26,055 nucleotides of DNA from an uncultured Candidatus Melainabacteria bacterium. Lineage in GTDB: Bacteria; Cyanobacteriota; Vampirovibrionia; Gastranaerophilales; Gastranaerophilaceae. The notes under the pieces were generated by a model. The model ran no database searches and was not told the origin of the DNA. It was given only the letters and a program-made list of their open reading frames with translations. The DNA lies in contig CAMOQI010000002.1 of NCBI GenBank assembly GCA_946622835.1, positions 1 through 26,055 on the forward strand. Direction: 5' to 3'. Made by a program: the position numbers and the translations under genes. This document shows positions 1-7,780 of the stretch, piece after piece; the stretch's first letter is position 1, and each line of letters opens with the position of its first letter.

Positions 1-1244
1 TCCGTAATAACAATAGTTTTAAAATCCTCTAAAATACATCCGCCGCTTACTATGCTTTCACTGAACTCTATATCGAAAATATTTTTTTGTGCAAGTATTT
101 CACGCACTCGATCGGGATAATCCGTTGCTATTATTATCTTGTAAGCATTATGGGCTTTAATAAAATCAGACACAGCTTCCATATTTGCTTCAAAATTGCG
201 CAGCGGCTGAGAATTGAACTCGATAAGATTCTCTGTTTTTCCGTCGATAAAATTATTCAAACCGATTTTAATAAAAGAAGAAGTTTTTCTCAGAAATTCT
301 TCATATGTATAATGATTTTTGCCCTTTATCTGTTTTATCAACCCTAATTTAATATTTTCCGCAAGTTGTTTTTCAAAATTTTCATCAATAAATTCATACT
401 TGGAAAATATCTCGGAAGCCTCATCAAAAACAACAATATAATCCTTAAAATAATCCAAAACACTAACCAAATTGTTATTAAAATAATTTTGATAAACTTC
501 AATACCTTCAAAATATCCTTCTTCTCCCGAATTTGAAAGATTTTCAGGACAACACGGCAATCCGTTTTCCATCGGTAATACGAATTTATATATCGGTAAA
601 ATTTTTACTTCTTTCGTTTTTTTTGTCGATTTTTGAGTTTCGTTATTAAAATATCTTATATCAACGACTTCATCCCCCCACAACTCAATTCTGACAGGAA
701 AATCCTCAAGAGTATAAATATCTGCTATATCCCCGCGAATGCTGAATTCTGAAATATCGTTTACCATGGTGGATTTTTTATATCCCAAAGAAATTAAATT
801 TTGAGAAAGCTCTTTTAAATCAATACTTTCACCCACTTTTATCTTTAATTGATTTTGCTTAAAAAATTTTTCATCGGGGAATTTTTCAAAAACAGCTTTT
901 ACAGGGCAAATAACAATATCCGGTTTTTTTTGCAATATTTCTAATTGTTGAGCATAATCATATAAATTAGGAGCGACAGCTTCATACATTGAAATATTCT
1001 GAAACGGCATAACAACCGAAGATAAATCAAATATTGAAGCCAAATCACTTTGATATTTTAATGCAGACTGCTCTGTTGACGTTAAAAACAAAATCTTTTT
1101 ACCGGACAATGCCTTTGATTTGTATATGAGAAAATTTCTTAATACCGAAGTCAAACCGGTAACGGCAAAAGATACCCCGCTTCTCACACTATGGCGGAAA
1201 TCTTCATATGCAGGTGAAATATAATCTTCGTTAAGTGAAAACAT
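1..1244 (-). CDS. mfd: Mfd transcription-repair coupling factor, N-terminal part (runs off left edge)
   Basis: Translating the minus strand from the ATG at 1244 gives an open frame of 414 codons to the window edge. The protein (MFSLNEDYISPAYEDF...) matches the UvrB-like N-terminal region of Mfd. The clearest block lies near residues 168-200, where RGDIADIY is followed by PVRIELWGDE; in the family this is the conserved RGDI(L/I)DIFP...PVRIEFFGDE segment. Mfd is a cytoplasmic ATP-dependent translocase that removes stalled RNA polymerase from DNA lesions and recruits UvrA. The polymerase-interacting, helicase and C-terminal domains lie outside the window. The gene follows leuS on the same strand after a terminator and about 100 nt, so it is probably transcribed separately. 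No Shine-Dalgarno is visible; a TATAAT hexamer sits 8 nt before the ATG. Identification is by motif recognition only. Confidence 0.85.
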   Translation of the reverse strand, partial: MFSLNEDYISPAYEDFRHSVRSGVSFAVTGLTSVLRNFLIYKSKALSGKKILFLTSTEQSALKYQSDLASIFDLSSVVMPFQNISMYEAVAPNLYDYAQQLEILQKKPDIVICPVKAVFEKFPDEKFFKQNQLKIKVGESIDLKELSQNLISLGYKKSTMVNDISEFSIRGDIADIYTLEDFPVRIELWGDEVVDIRYFNNETQKSTKKTKEVKILPIYKFVLPMENGLPCCPENLSNSGEEGYFEGIEVYQNYFNNNLVSVLDYFKDYIVVFDEASEIFSKYEFIDENFEKQLAENIKLGLIKQIKGKNHYTYEEFLRKTSSFIKIGLNNFIDGKTENLIEFNSQPLRNFEANMEAVSDFIKAHNAYKIIIATDYPDRVREILAQKNIFDIEFSESIVSGGCILEDFKTIVIT

Positions 1245-1252
1245 ATGAATAT

Positions 1253-1258
1253 ATTATA
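1253..1258 (-). promoter_or_regulatory. mfd -10 box, possibly leaderless start
   Basis: On the minus strand a perfect TATAAT lies 8 nt before the mfd ATG, with no purine-rich ribosome-binding site between. Transcription would begin at or within about 2 nt of the start codon. No convincing -35 is visible. The region is AT-rich, so the match is not conclusive alone. Confidence 0.45.
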
Positions 1259-1296
1259 ACTCAACAAAATAAATGAATCAAAATGATTAAACCTTC

Positions 1297-1336
1297 CGAT
1301 AAAAAGCCGAGCAAATACATATTTGCGCCGGCTTTT
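1297..1336 (-). terminator. leuS intrinsic terminator
   Basis: AAAAGCCG (1302-1309) pairs with CGGCTTTT (1329-1336). An inner pair, GCAAA with TTTGC, extends the stem across a small asymmetric bulge. Read on the minus strand the stem is followed by a short T run (CTTTTTATCGG). It lies just beyond the leuS stop and separates leuS from mfd. Confidence 0.8.
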
Positions 1337-1348
1337 CAGATAATATCT

Positions 1349-3847
1349 TTACCCTTTTACAACAATATTAACCAATTTTTTTGGAACAACTATTGTTTTA
1401 ACTATTGTCATTCCATCAGTTAAGGCTTTTATTTTAGGGCTTTCAAGAGCAATCGTTTTCAATTCTTCATCACCTACCCCCTCATCAACTTCTATTTTAT
1501 CCTTAACCTTGCCGTTAATTTGGACAACAAGAGTAATAGAGGATGCTTTTGCAAGGTTTTCGTCCCACTCACACCAAGGCTGCTCGTGAATTGAACCTGC
1601 ACCGCCTAATTCATGCCATGCTTCTTCCGTCAGGTGAACTGCAACAGGTGACATTAAGATTAACAATGATTTAATGGCAAAACTCAAAACTTGTTTATCT
1701 TCATCATTTAATTGAGGTTTCTTTGCCTGCCAATCGTATATTGCATTAACAAGCTCACGATACTTGGAAATAACCGTATTAAATTGAAAATCATTTGAAA
1801 TATCGTTAGTTATTCCTTTAATCGCAATATGAACCGTTCTGACTAAATCATCATTTGATTTATCTTTAAAAGATTCTGAATCAAGTCCAGAGTCACACAG
1901 AGAAATATTATCTTGGTTTGTGGAAATCAGACGCCAAACTCTGTTCAAGAATTTGTAACATCCTTCAACTCCTGCATCTGACCAGTCAAAATCACGAGCC
2001 GGAGGAGAGTCTGACAGAATAAATAATCTTGCGGTGTCTGCCCCGTAATTTTCAAAAATTTCATCGGGGTCAACCGTGTTACCCTTAGATTTTGACATTT
2101 TAGCACCGTCTTTTAAGACCATACCTTGAGTTAACAAGTTTTTAAACGGTTCATCAAAATCTAAAAGTCCGCAATCGCGTAAAGCTTTTGTGAAAAATCT
2201 TGAATACAATAAGTGTAATATTGCATGTTCAATACCGCCGACATACTGATCAACAGGAAGCCAATGATTTACTTTGTCTTTATCAAAACATTTTCCACTA
2301 TTTTTGGCATCAGCATATCTCAAATAATACCAGCTTGAGCATACAAAAGTATCCATAGTATCGGTTTCCCTTGTTGCGTGTCCGCCGCAAACAGGGCAAA
2401 CAGTATCTTTAAATGTCTGAGATGTCGTAATCGGTGATTTTCCGACAACTTTGAAATCAACATCTTTTGGTAACATTACAGGTAATTGTTCTTCCGGAAC
2501 GGGAACAATTCCACATTTGTCACAATATACAACAGGAATTGGCGCTCCCCAGTATCTTTGTCGTGAAATTAACCAGTCACGAAGTCTGTATTGCGTTTTA
2601 AATTCTCCAAAACCCTCATCAACGGCTTTTTGAGTAATTAATTTTTTCGCTTCGGTATTTTTCATTCCGTTGAATTCGCCGGAATTTATTAAGATACCTT
2701 CGTCCGTATATGCTTCATTTTCGCAATTCGACGGATTTTCAGGATTTTGAATAACTACTTTCAGGGGTAAATTATATTTATGGGCAAAATCCCAATCACG
2801 AGTATCGTGCGTCGGAACAGCCATAACTGCTCCCGTTCCGTATTCAACAAGCGCATAATCCGCAGTCCATAGCGGGAAAATTTCTCCCGTAAACGGATTT
2901 TTACAATGCGTTCCCAATGGAACACCCGTTTTAACCCTGTCTGTTGAAAGTCGTTCAATTTCGGTCATTTTACGGGCATTTGCTCTATATTCTTCTACCG
3001 CCTGTTTGTTTTCAGGTGTTGTAAGTTTTTCTATATCCCCGTATTCAGGCGCAACAACAAGATAGGTAATACCAAAAACAGTGTCAGGTCTTGTTGTATA
3101 TACGGGAACTTCTTTAACATCACCGTTTGGCGAATCAACTACGGGGAATTTAAAGATTGCACCATGAGATTTTCCAATCCAGTTTGCCTGCATTGTTTTT
3201 ACGTTTTCGCCCCAGCCGGTAAGTTTATCTAAATCTTCCAATAATACATCTGCGTATTCGGTAATTTTTATAAACCATTGAGATAAATATTTTTTTTCTA
3301 CAACGCTGTCACATCTCCAGCATTTTCCGTCAATTACTTGTTCATTTGCAAGAACCGTGCCGCATTCGTCACACCAATTTACGGCAGCTTCTTTTTTGTA
3401 AACAAGTCCTTTTTTATAAAGTTGAAGAAATAACCACTGAGTCCATTTGTAATAGTCCGGTTTGCAGGTCGTAACTTCCCTGTCCCAATCATAAGACAGA
3501 CCAAGCATTTTTAATTGTTTTGTCATATATGCAATATTTTCATCCGTCCAAGTTTCAGGATCAGCATTATGTTTCATTGCGGCATTTTCGGCAGGAAGTC
3601 CGAAACTGTCCCAACCTATCGGATGTAAAACATTAAATCCGTTTGCTTTTTTGAAACGTGCAATTACATCAGTGATTGTATAATTTCTGACATGCCCCAT
3701 ATGAAGTTTTCCTGAGGGATAGGGAAACATTGATAACGCATAATATTTAGGCTTGTCACTCTCGTCGGGAGTTTTAAACGCATTTGTTTCATCCCATATT
3801 TTTTGCCATTTTTTCTCTATTTCTTGCGGAAAATAATTCTCTTTCAT
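1349..3847 (-). CDS. leuS: Leucyl-tRNA synthetase
   Basis: This cytoplasmic class I aminoacyl-tRNA synthetase charges tRNA-Leu with leucine using ATP. At 832 aa it has normal bacterial length. The HIGH-type motif appears as HMGH at residues 49-52 and KMSKS near residues 583-587. The CP1 editing domain is recognised by TTRPDT near residue 250 and GTGAVMAVPTHDTRD, whose threonine-rich segment and Asp are the post-transfer editing site. A zinc-finger-like CDECG...CWRC lies near residues 157-180, with further CxxC pairs later. The start was set at the ATG at 3847 (MKENYFPQEIEKKW), which matches the family N-terminus and has GGAG 5-8 nt upstream. A longer in-frame reading to 4027 would add unrelated residues and run into lepA. 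The gene is divergent from lepA and ends in its own terminator. Confidence 0.97.
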   Translation of the reverse strand: MKENYFPQEIEKKWQKIWDETNAFKTPDESDKPKYYALSMFPYPSGKLHMGHVRNYTITDVIARFKKANGFNVLHPIGWDSFGLPAENAAMKHNADPETWTDENIAYMTKQLKMLGLSYDWDREVTTCKPDYYKWTQWLFLQLYKKGLVYKKEAAVNWCDECGTVLANEQVIDGKCWRCDSVVEKKYLSQWFIKITEYADVLLEDLDKLTGWGENVKTMQANWIGKSHGAIFKFPVVDSPNGDVKEVPVYTTRPDTVFGITYLVVAPEYGDIEKLTTPENKQAVEEYRANARKMTEIERLSTDRVKTGVPLGTHCKNPFTGEIFPLWTADYALVEYGTGAVMAVPTHDTRDWDFAHKYNLPLKVVIQNPENPSNCENEAYTDEGILINSGEFNGMKNTEAKKLITQKAVDEGFGEFKTQYRLRDWLISRQRYWGAPIPVVYCDKCGIVPVPEEQLPVMLPKDVDFKVVGKSPITTSQTFKDTVCPVCGGHATRETDTMDTFVCSSWYYLRYADAKNSGKCFDKDKVNHWLPVDQYVGGIEHAILHLLYSRFFTKALRDCGLLDFDEPFKNLLTQGMVLKDGAKMSKSKGNTVDPDEIFENYGADTARLFILSDSPPARDFDWSDAGVEGCYKFLNRVWRLISTNQDNISLCDSGLDSESFKDKSNDDLVRTVHIAIKGITNDISNDFQFNTVISKYRELVNAIYDWQAKKPQLNDEDKQVLSFAIKSLLILMSPVAVHLTEEAWHELGGAGSIHEQPWCEWDENLAKASSITLVVQINGKVKDKIEVDEGVGDEELKTIALESPKIKALTDGMTIVKTIVVPKKLVNIVVKG

Positions 3848-3957
3848 TTTATCTCCATCTGTATTTTGTTGCCGGAATGATAATCCCGACTTATAAGTTC
3901 TACAATATCCTCTATGTTTGTAGTCTATCACAAAGATAGAAAAATTAAATATATTAA

Positions 3958-3966
3958 TGATATAAT
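3958..3966 (+). promoter_or_regulatory. lepA extended -10 box (TGaTATAAT), leaderless candidate
   Basis: A perfect extended -10 (TG at 3958-3959, one base, TATAAT at 3961-3966) ends 7 nt before the lepA ATG at 3974. The predicted transcription start falls on or next to the start codon. No Shine-Dalgarno exists upstream of this ATG, and extended -10 promoters do not need a strong -35. Confidence 0.6.
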
Positions 3967-3973
3967 TAAAATT

Positions 3974-5776
3974 ATGAATACCCGAGATAATGTAAGAAAT
4001 TTTTGTATAATTGCCCACATAGACCATGGAAAGTCAACTCTTGCGGACAGATTACTGGAAAAAACAGGAACGGTTGCACAACGTGATATGCAAGAACAGT
4101 TGCTTGACTCCATGGATATTGAACGTGAACGCGGAATTACAATCAAACTTAACGCCGCAAGAATGAATTATACAGCACAAGACGGCAAAAATTATGAACT
4201 TAATCTGATAGATACCCCCGGGCATGTTGATTTTTCCTATGAAGTTTCACGTTCTTTGGCTGCTTGCGAAGGCGCACTGCTTATTGTCGATGCAACACAA
4301 GGTGTTGAAGCCCAAACGCTTGCAAATGTTTATCTTGCAATAGAACAAGATTTGGAAATAATTCCTGTCATAAATAAAATTGACCTGCCTTCAGCAGATG
4401 TTGAACGTGTAAAAGCAGAGATTGAAGAAATATTGGGGATAGATGCTTCCATGGCAATTCCTGTCAGCGCAAAAACAGGAGAAGGTATTGACGATGTTTT
4501 GGAAGCCGTTGTAAATTATATTCCCGCACCTGATGACAATTCAGATAAACCATTGAGGGCATTAGTTTTTGACAGTATCTATGATCAATACTTAGGTACT
4601 GTATGTTATTTCAAAGTCGTTGACGGAACAATATCAGTTGGTGACAGAATCCGCTTTATGGCTTGTAATAAGGAATTTGAAGTTATTGAACTTGGGTACC
4701 AAACACCTGCAAGAGTTTCTGTTAAAAAATTAACCTGCGGGGATGTCGGCTATTTTGCAGGCTCTATTAAAGAATTAACAAGATTTGTGGGTGATACAAT
4801 AACAAATGTTGCAAATCCTGCAAAAGAAGCTCTTCCGGGGTATAAAGAAGCACTGCCTATGGTATTTTCAGGAATGTATCCCGTTGATAATGAAGATTAT
4901 GAAGATTTAAAAGAAGCTTTAGAAAAATTAAAGCTTAATGATTCAAGTATCACATTTGAGCCTGAAACATCTTCCGCTTTGGGCTTTGGGTTTCGCTGCG
5001 GATTTTTAGGCATGCTTCATATGGAAATCGCTCAAGAACGTTTGGAAAGAGAGTATGATTTAACTCTTGTAACGACGGCTCCGTCTGTTGTATACAGAGT
5101 CCACAAGACAAACGGTGAGGTGGTTGAAATCGATAATCCCGCAAATCTTCCACCTGCTCAATACAGAGATTATATTGAAGAACCTTATGTAAAGGTTCAA
5201 ATTATCACCCCCAACGAATACGTTGGAACTTTAATGGATTTGGCTCAATCCAAACGCGGAATATTTATTAATATGACATATCTCGATAAAGTACGCGTTG
5301 ATTTGGCATACGAAATTCCGCTAAGTGAAGTTATTACTGATTTTTATGACCAATTAAAATCAAGAACAAAAGGATATGCAAGTTTAGACTACGAATTCAG
5401 CGAATACAAACGCTCAAAACTTGTCAAACTTGACATAATGCTTGCAGGCGAAGTTGTTGACGCACTATCTGTCATTTGCCATGAAGATAATGCGTTTTAT
5501 ATAGGACAAAAATTAACTGTTAAGCTCAAAGAAATTATCCCGAAACAATTGTTTGAAGTCCCCGTACAAGCTGCAATCGGCGGAAGGGTAATCGCCAGAA
5601 CAACAATCAAAGCAATGCGCAAGAACGTACTTGCAAAATGTTACGGCGGCGATATCTCCAGAAAACGCAAACTCCTTGAAAAACAGAAAAAAGGTAAAAA
5701 ACGCATGAAATCAGTCGGAAGTGTAGAGGTTCCGCAAGAAGCATTTATGGCCGTTTTGAGTCTAGATGAGGATTAG
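3974..5776 (+). CDS. lepA: Elongation factor 4 (LepA), back-translocating GTPase
   Basis: This 600-aa protein has the usual length and organisation of LepA/EF4, a ribosome-binding translational GTPase linked to back-translocation, stress and 30S biogenesis. The G domain is complete: P-loop AHIDHGKST at residues 14-22, switch I RGITIKLNAAR, G3 DTPGHVDFSYEV, G4 NKID and G5 SAK. The LepA-specific C-terminal domain ends with GSVEVPQEAFMAVL, matching the family's basic tail. The ATG at 3974 (MNTRDNVRNFCIIAH) is chosen because family proteins begin there; an in-frame ATG at 3914 would add 20 unrelated residues. There is no ribosome-binding site, and an extended -10 lies 7 nt upstream. The 3' end overlaps the convergent HTH gene by 32 nt. 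Confidence 0.97.
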   Translation: MNTRDNVRNFCIIAHIDHGKSTLADRLLEKTGTVAQRDMQEQLLDSMDIERERGITIKLNAARMNYTAQDGKNYELNLIDTPGHVDFSYEVSRSLAACEGALLIVDATQGVEAQTLANVYLAIEQDLEIIPVINKIDLPSADVERVKAEIEEILGIDASMAIPVSAKTGEGIDDVLEAVVNYIPAPDDNSDKPLRALVFDSIYDQYLGTVCYFKVVDGTISVGDRIRFMACNKEFEVIELGYQTPARVSVKKLTCGDVGYFAGSIKELTRFVGDTITNVANPAKEALPGYKEALPMVFSGMYPVDNEDYEDLKEALEKLKLNDSSITFEPETSSALGFGFRCGFLGMLHMEIAQERLEREYDLTLVTTAPSVVYRVHKTNGEVVEIDNPANLPPAQYRDYIEEPYVKVQIITPNEYVGTLMDLAQSKRGIFINMTYLDKVRVDLAYEIPLSEVITDFYDQLKSRTKGYASLDYEFSEYKRSKLVKLDIMLAGEVVDALSVICHEDNAFYIGQKLTVKLKEIIPKQLFEVPVQAAIGGRVIARTTIKAMRKNVLAKCYGGDISRKRKLLEKQKKGKKRMKSVGSVEVPQEAFMAVLSLDED

Positions 5777-6005
5777 AATATCCGTGTGCTGTTGCATAAA
5801 GCGCCAATTCCAAGCGATTTTTTACTCCCGTTTTATGTAAGATGGATGAAACATGTGCTTTTACTGTTGCAGGAGTAATGATTAGTTTCTCCGCAATTTG
5901 CTTATTGGTGTAACCTTGGATTAAATATACCAAAACCTCCTCTTCTCTTTCCGTTAATGTTGTTATAACTTCTTCCATCTTTATACTATATTTTTGCCTA
6001 ACCAT
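5745..6005 (-). CDS. Stand-alone LuxR/GerE-type helix-turn-helix regulator
   Basis: This 86-aa protein is essentially only a GerE/LuxR-C DNA-binding domain. It contains LTEREEEVLVYLIQGYTNKQ (residues 17-36) followed by IAEKLIITPATVKAHVSSIL (37-56), the canonical four-helix HTH. There is no receiver or ligand-binding domain; the size resembles Bacillus GerE (74 aa). It is probably a small DNA-binding transcription factor, target unknown. Two starts are possible, ATG 6005 and ATG 5978. Neither has a usable ribosome-binding site, and each has TATAGT 6-7 nt upstream. The gene is convergent with lepA and overlaps its last 32 nt. Its 5' side faces the unknown gene at 6304, so autoregulation or control of that gene is conceivable but unproven. 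It could also be the remnant of a longer response regulator, although no upstream receiver is visible. Confidence 0.85.
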   Translation of the reverse strand: MVRQKYSIKMEEVITTLTEREEEVLVYLIQGYTNKQIAEKLIITPATVKAHVSSILHKTGVKNRLELALYATAHGYSNPHLDSKRP

Positions 6006-6260
6006 CCTTAATACTATACTATTTGAATATTACCAATGTGCATATTACCCGATAGGCTAATTAATCGTAAAATCTATACTATCGCACAATTTTTTTGAAT
6101 AACCATAAAAACACAAACATCAAAATATTATAATATCAAAGTATTTCAACTATTTTGTTAAGAGTTTGTAACATTTTAATACATGTGCGCAATTATTTAA
6201 AAGATAAATACTTTATATATATACAGATGGAAAATCTTGAAAAGGAATATTAAGAGAAAC

Positions 6261-6278
6261 TGATAATTTATATTATCA
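6261..6278. repeat. 7-bp palindrome upstream of the 6304 gene
   Basis: TGATAAT (6261-6267), a 4-nt TTAT loop and ATTATCA (6272-6278) form a perfect inverted repeat 12 nt before the Shine-Dalgarno of the 6304 gene. It could be a regulator operator or an mRNA 5' hairpin. No function is proven. Confidence 0.5.
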
Positions 6279-6303
6279 ATATGTGAGAAAAAGGAGATTC
6301 GAT

Positions 6304-6738
6304 ATGACAGCAGTAAACGGAACATCAGGAGCAGGTCGTCCACCAATATGGCAACAAAAAACCGGGGCTCCTAATAATGTTCAATCAGAGAAAGTTAAAA
6401 GTACAACACCAATACAAGTTGCCGGCAATAGTGATGTTGTTGACAGAAAAAAACTGGGCGACATAAATCCTTATTCTCTGTTGGGTGTTGAATTTAAAAC
6501 AAACAAAGATTTTAAATCCAGAGTTGAAGCAGAAACAGCAGCTATGTTTCCTAACTGTACGGGATACTTTAGATTAGATGACCCGCAAAAAGCAGTAGAC
6601 GCTTTAAAAGATGTTGCGTCAAGAATAGCAGTATCTACAGAAAGAGGAACAAACAGATATCTTGCAGAAAATCTTAATGGAGATTTAGCAGCAACAACCA
6701 GAAATGCGGAAAAAGCTTTAGAAGGATTTTTTGCATAA
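6304..6738 (+). CDS. Small cytoplasmic protein of unknown function (144 aa)
   Basis: I do not recognise this protein. The start is the ATG at 6304 (MTAVNGTSGAGRPPIW), with AAAGGAG 7 nt upstream; a GTG at 6283 would place the SD inside the gene. The first 45 residues are rich in Gly, Thr, Asn and Gln and look disordered. The remainder (from about NPYSLLGVEFKTNKDF) looks helical and compact, with repeated Ala-rich segments such as DALKDVASRIAVSTERGTNR. There is no signal peptide, membrane segment or cysteine pair. It is transcribed alone, with a palindrome before it and a strong terminator after it, and is divergent from the HTH regulator. The good SD and terminator support a real, possibly well-expressed gene. 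Confidence 0.75.
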   Translation: MTAVNGTSGAGRPPIWQQKTGAPNNVQSEKVKSTTPIQVAGNSDVVDRKKLGDINPYSLLGVEFKTNKDFKSRVEAETAAMFPNCTGYFRLDDPQKAVDALKDVASRIAVSTERGTNRYLAENLNGDLAATTRNAEKALEGFFA

Positions 6739-6773
6739 AAAACCACACGAATCAAAATTATCTCACATATATC

Positions 6774-6800
6774 AAAGCCGATCAAATGGGTCGGCTTTTT
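6774..6800 (+). terminator. Intrinsic terminator after the 6304 gene
   Basis: AAAGCCGA (6774-6781) pairs perfectly with TCGGCTTT (6791-6798) around a 9-nt loop. The stem runs into TTTT and then AATTT. It closes the single-gene unit at 6304. Confidence 0.85.
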
Positions 6801-6834
6801 AATTTATTATTTTTTCGATACCTACACAAAATTC

Positions 6835-6944
6835 CGTCATTCTGAGGGGCAAAATCTTTAGATTCCACGCTTCGCTCTGAATGACGAAAGATTTTGCCCC
6901 GAAGAATCTCATAATGTGAGATAGATTGCTGTCACTCATTATGA
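6835..6944. repeat. Composite palindromic intergenic repeat (REP/MITE-like)
   Basis: Three overlapping inverted repeats fill this gap. CGTCATTC (6835-6842) pairs with GAATGACG (6879-6886). GGGGCAAAATCTTT (6846-6859) pairs perfectly with AAAGATTTTGCCCC (6887-6900). TCATAATG (6909-6916) pairs with CATTATGA (6937-6944). The GTCATTCTGAG...GAAGAATCTC style resembles dispersed palindromic repeats seen in many bacterial genomes. It lies between a terminator and the 3' end of pgeF and encodes nothing. Confidence 0.7.
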
Positions 6945-6966
6945 TAAATTAAATAAACTCTGTTAA

Positions 6967-7710
6967 TCATATCAATCTTAACACTGCACTATGCCTTAAT
7001 GTTGTACCGTTTTCATTTCTGTATGAATAAAACAAATCGTTATTGTGAACCGTACAATAAGGGCAAACATCAATCCTTTCAACTCCCGATTCTTCAAGCT
7101 GTCGTTTATTAATATTTTTAAGGTCAACAAAAATTTTCCCTTCACGAATTTCATATAATCCCGAAAAATCACCCACTGTTTTTGATAATTTTTCAAAAAC
7201 TTCTTCTCCGACATTGTAGCAGCAAAAACCGATAGCAGGTCCGATTAGTGCAATTATATCTTTAGGATTTGTTCCAAAATTTTTAATCATTTTCTCTACT
7301 GTTTTTACCCCTATTTTACCTGCCGTTCCGCGCCAGCCGGCATGAGATATTGCACCGATATTTTGTTTTTCATCATATAAAATTACGGGAGTGCAATCAG
7401 CAAAATTTAGAAAAATCCCAAGATTTTTTTCTGTCAAAATCAGACCGTCACAGTCGGGATAATCTTTTTGCGAAGCTCTTGCTGTTTCTACGTTTACACT
7501 GTGAGTTTGCGTTGGAAAAATAAGATTTTGACTCTCTATCCCAAGATATTCCGCTATCAATTTTTGATTTTGAGTAATTTTTTCATTGCCATTTACCCCT
7601 AATCCTTTGTCACAAATACAAATATCACGTGTGGTAAAAAACGCTTGAGCATTTTTTATATAATCGGATTTTAAAACTTTTTTGCCGTCAATAGTTTCAA
7701 AGTAATACAT
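6967..7710 (-). CDS. pgeF: PgeF/YfiH-family multicopper-like purine nucleoside phosphorylase
   Basis: This 247-aa protein belongs to the DUF152/YfiH (laccase-domain) family. Members act on purine nucleosides, and YfiH has been linked to cell-wall precursor editing. Family motifs are intact: PTQTHS with H70, DCDGLI, FADCTPVILYD with C106, SHAGWRGTAGKIG with H123, and IGPAIGFCCYNVGEEV. H70, C106 and H123 correspond to the conserved zinc site. The start is placed at ATG 7710 (MYYFETIDGKKV); a TTG at 7737 would add nine residues but is weaker. No SD is present; TATTAT lies exactly 6 nt before the ATG. It is divergent from the 7781 gene. The precise substrate cannot be told from sequence. Confidence 0.9.
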   Translation of the reverse strand: MYYFETIDGKKVLKSDYIKNAQAFFTTRDICICDKGLGVNGNEKITQNQKLIAEYLGIESQNLIFPTQTHSVNVETARASQKDYPDCDGLILTEKNLGIFLNFADCTPVILYDEKQNIGAISHAGWRGTAGKIGVKTVEKMIKNFGTNPKDIIALIGPAIGFCCYNVGEEVFEKLSKTVGDFSGLYEIREGKIFVDLKNINKRQLEESGVERIDVCPYCTVHNNDLFYSYRNENGTTLRHSAVLRLI

Positions 7711-7716
7711 GTTTAC

Positions 7717-7722
7717 ATAATA
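7717..7722 (-). promoter_or_regulatory. pgeF -10 box, leaderless candidate
   Basis: On the minus strand TATTAT is separated from the ATG at 7710 by 6 nt (GTAAAC), which would place the transcription start at the A of the ATG. No SD or clear -35 is visible. Confidence 0.4.
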
Positions 7723-7780
7723 AACCAAACTAAGCAATTTTCATACCCAAAAATACTTTATAAGAATATAAGGGGATATA

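Noticed and set aside
87..347. Plus-strand open frame of 86 codons
   Set aside because: It lies wholly antisense to the clear mfd reading frame and its translation has no domain-like pattern or ribosome-binding site.
3848..4027. Longer N-terminus for leuS (start at 4027) and for lepA (start at 3914)
   Set aside because: The extra residues match neither family. leuS has an SD at the internal ATG 3847, and lepA orthologues begin at the equivalent of ATG 3974.
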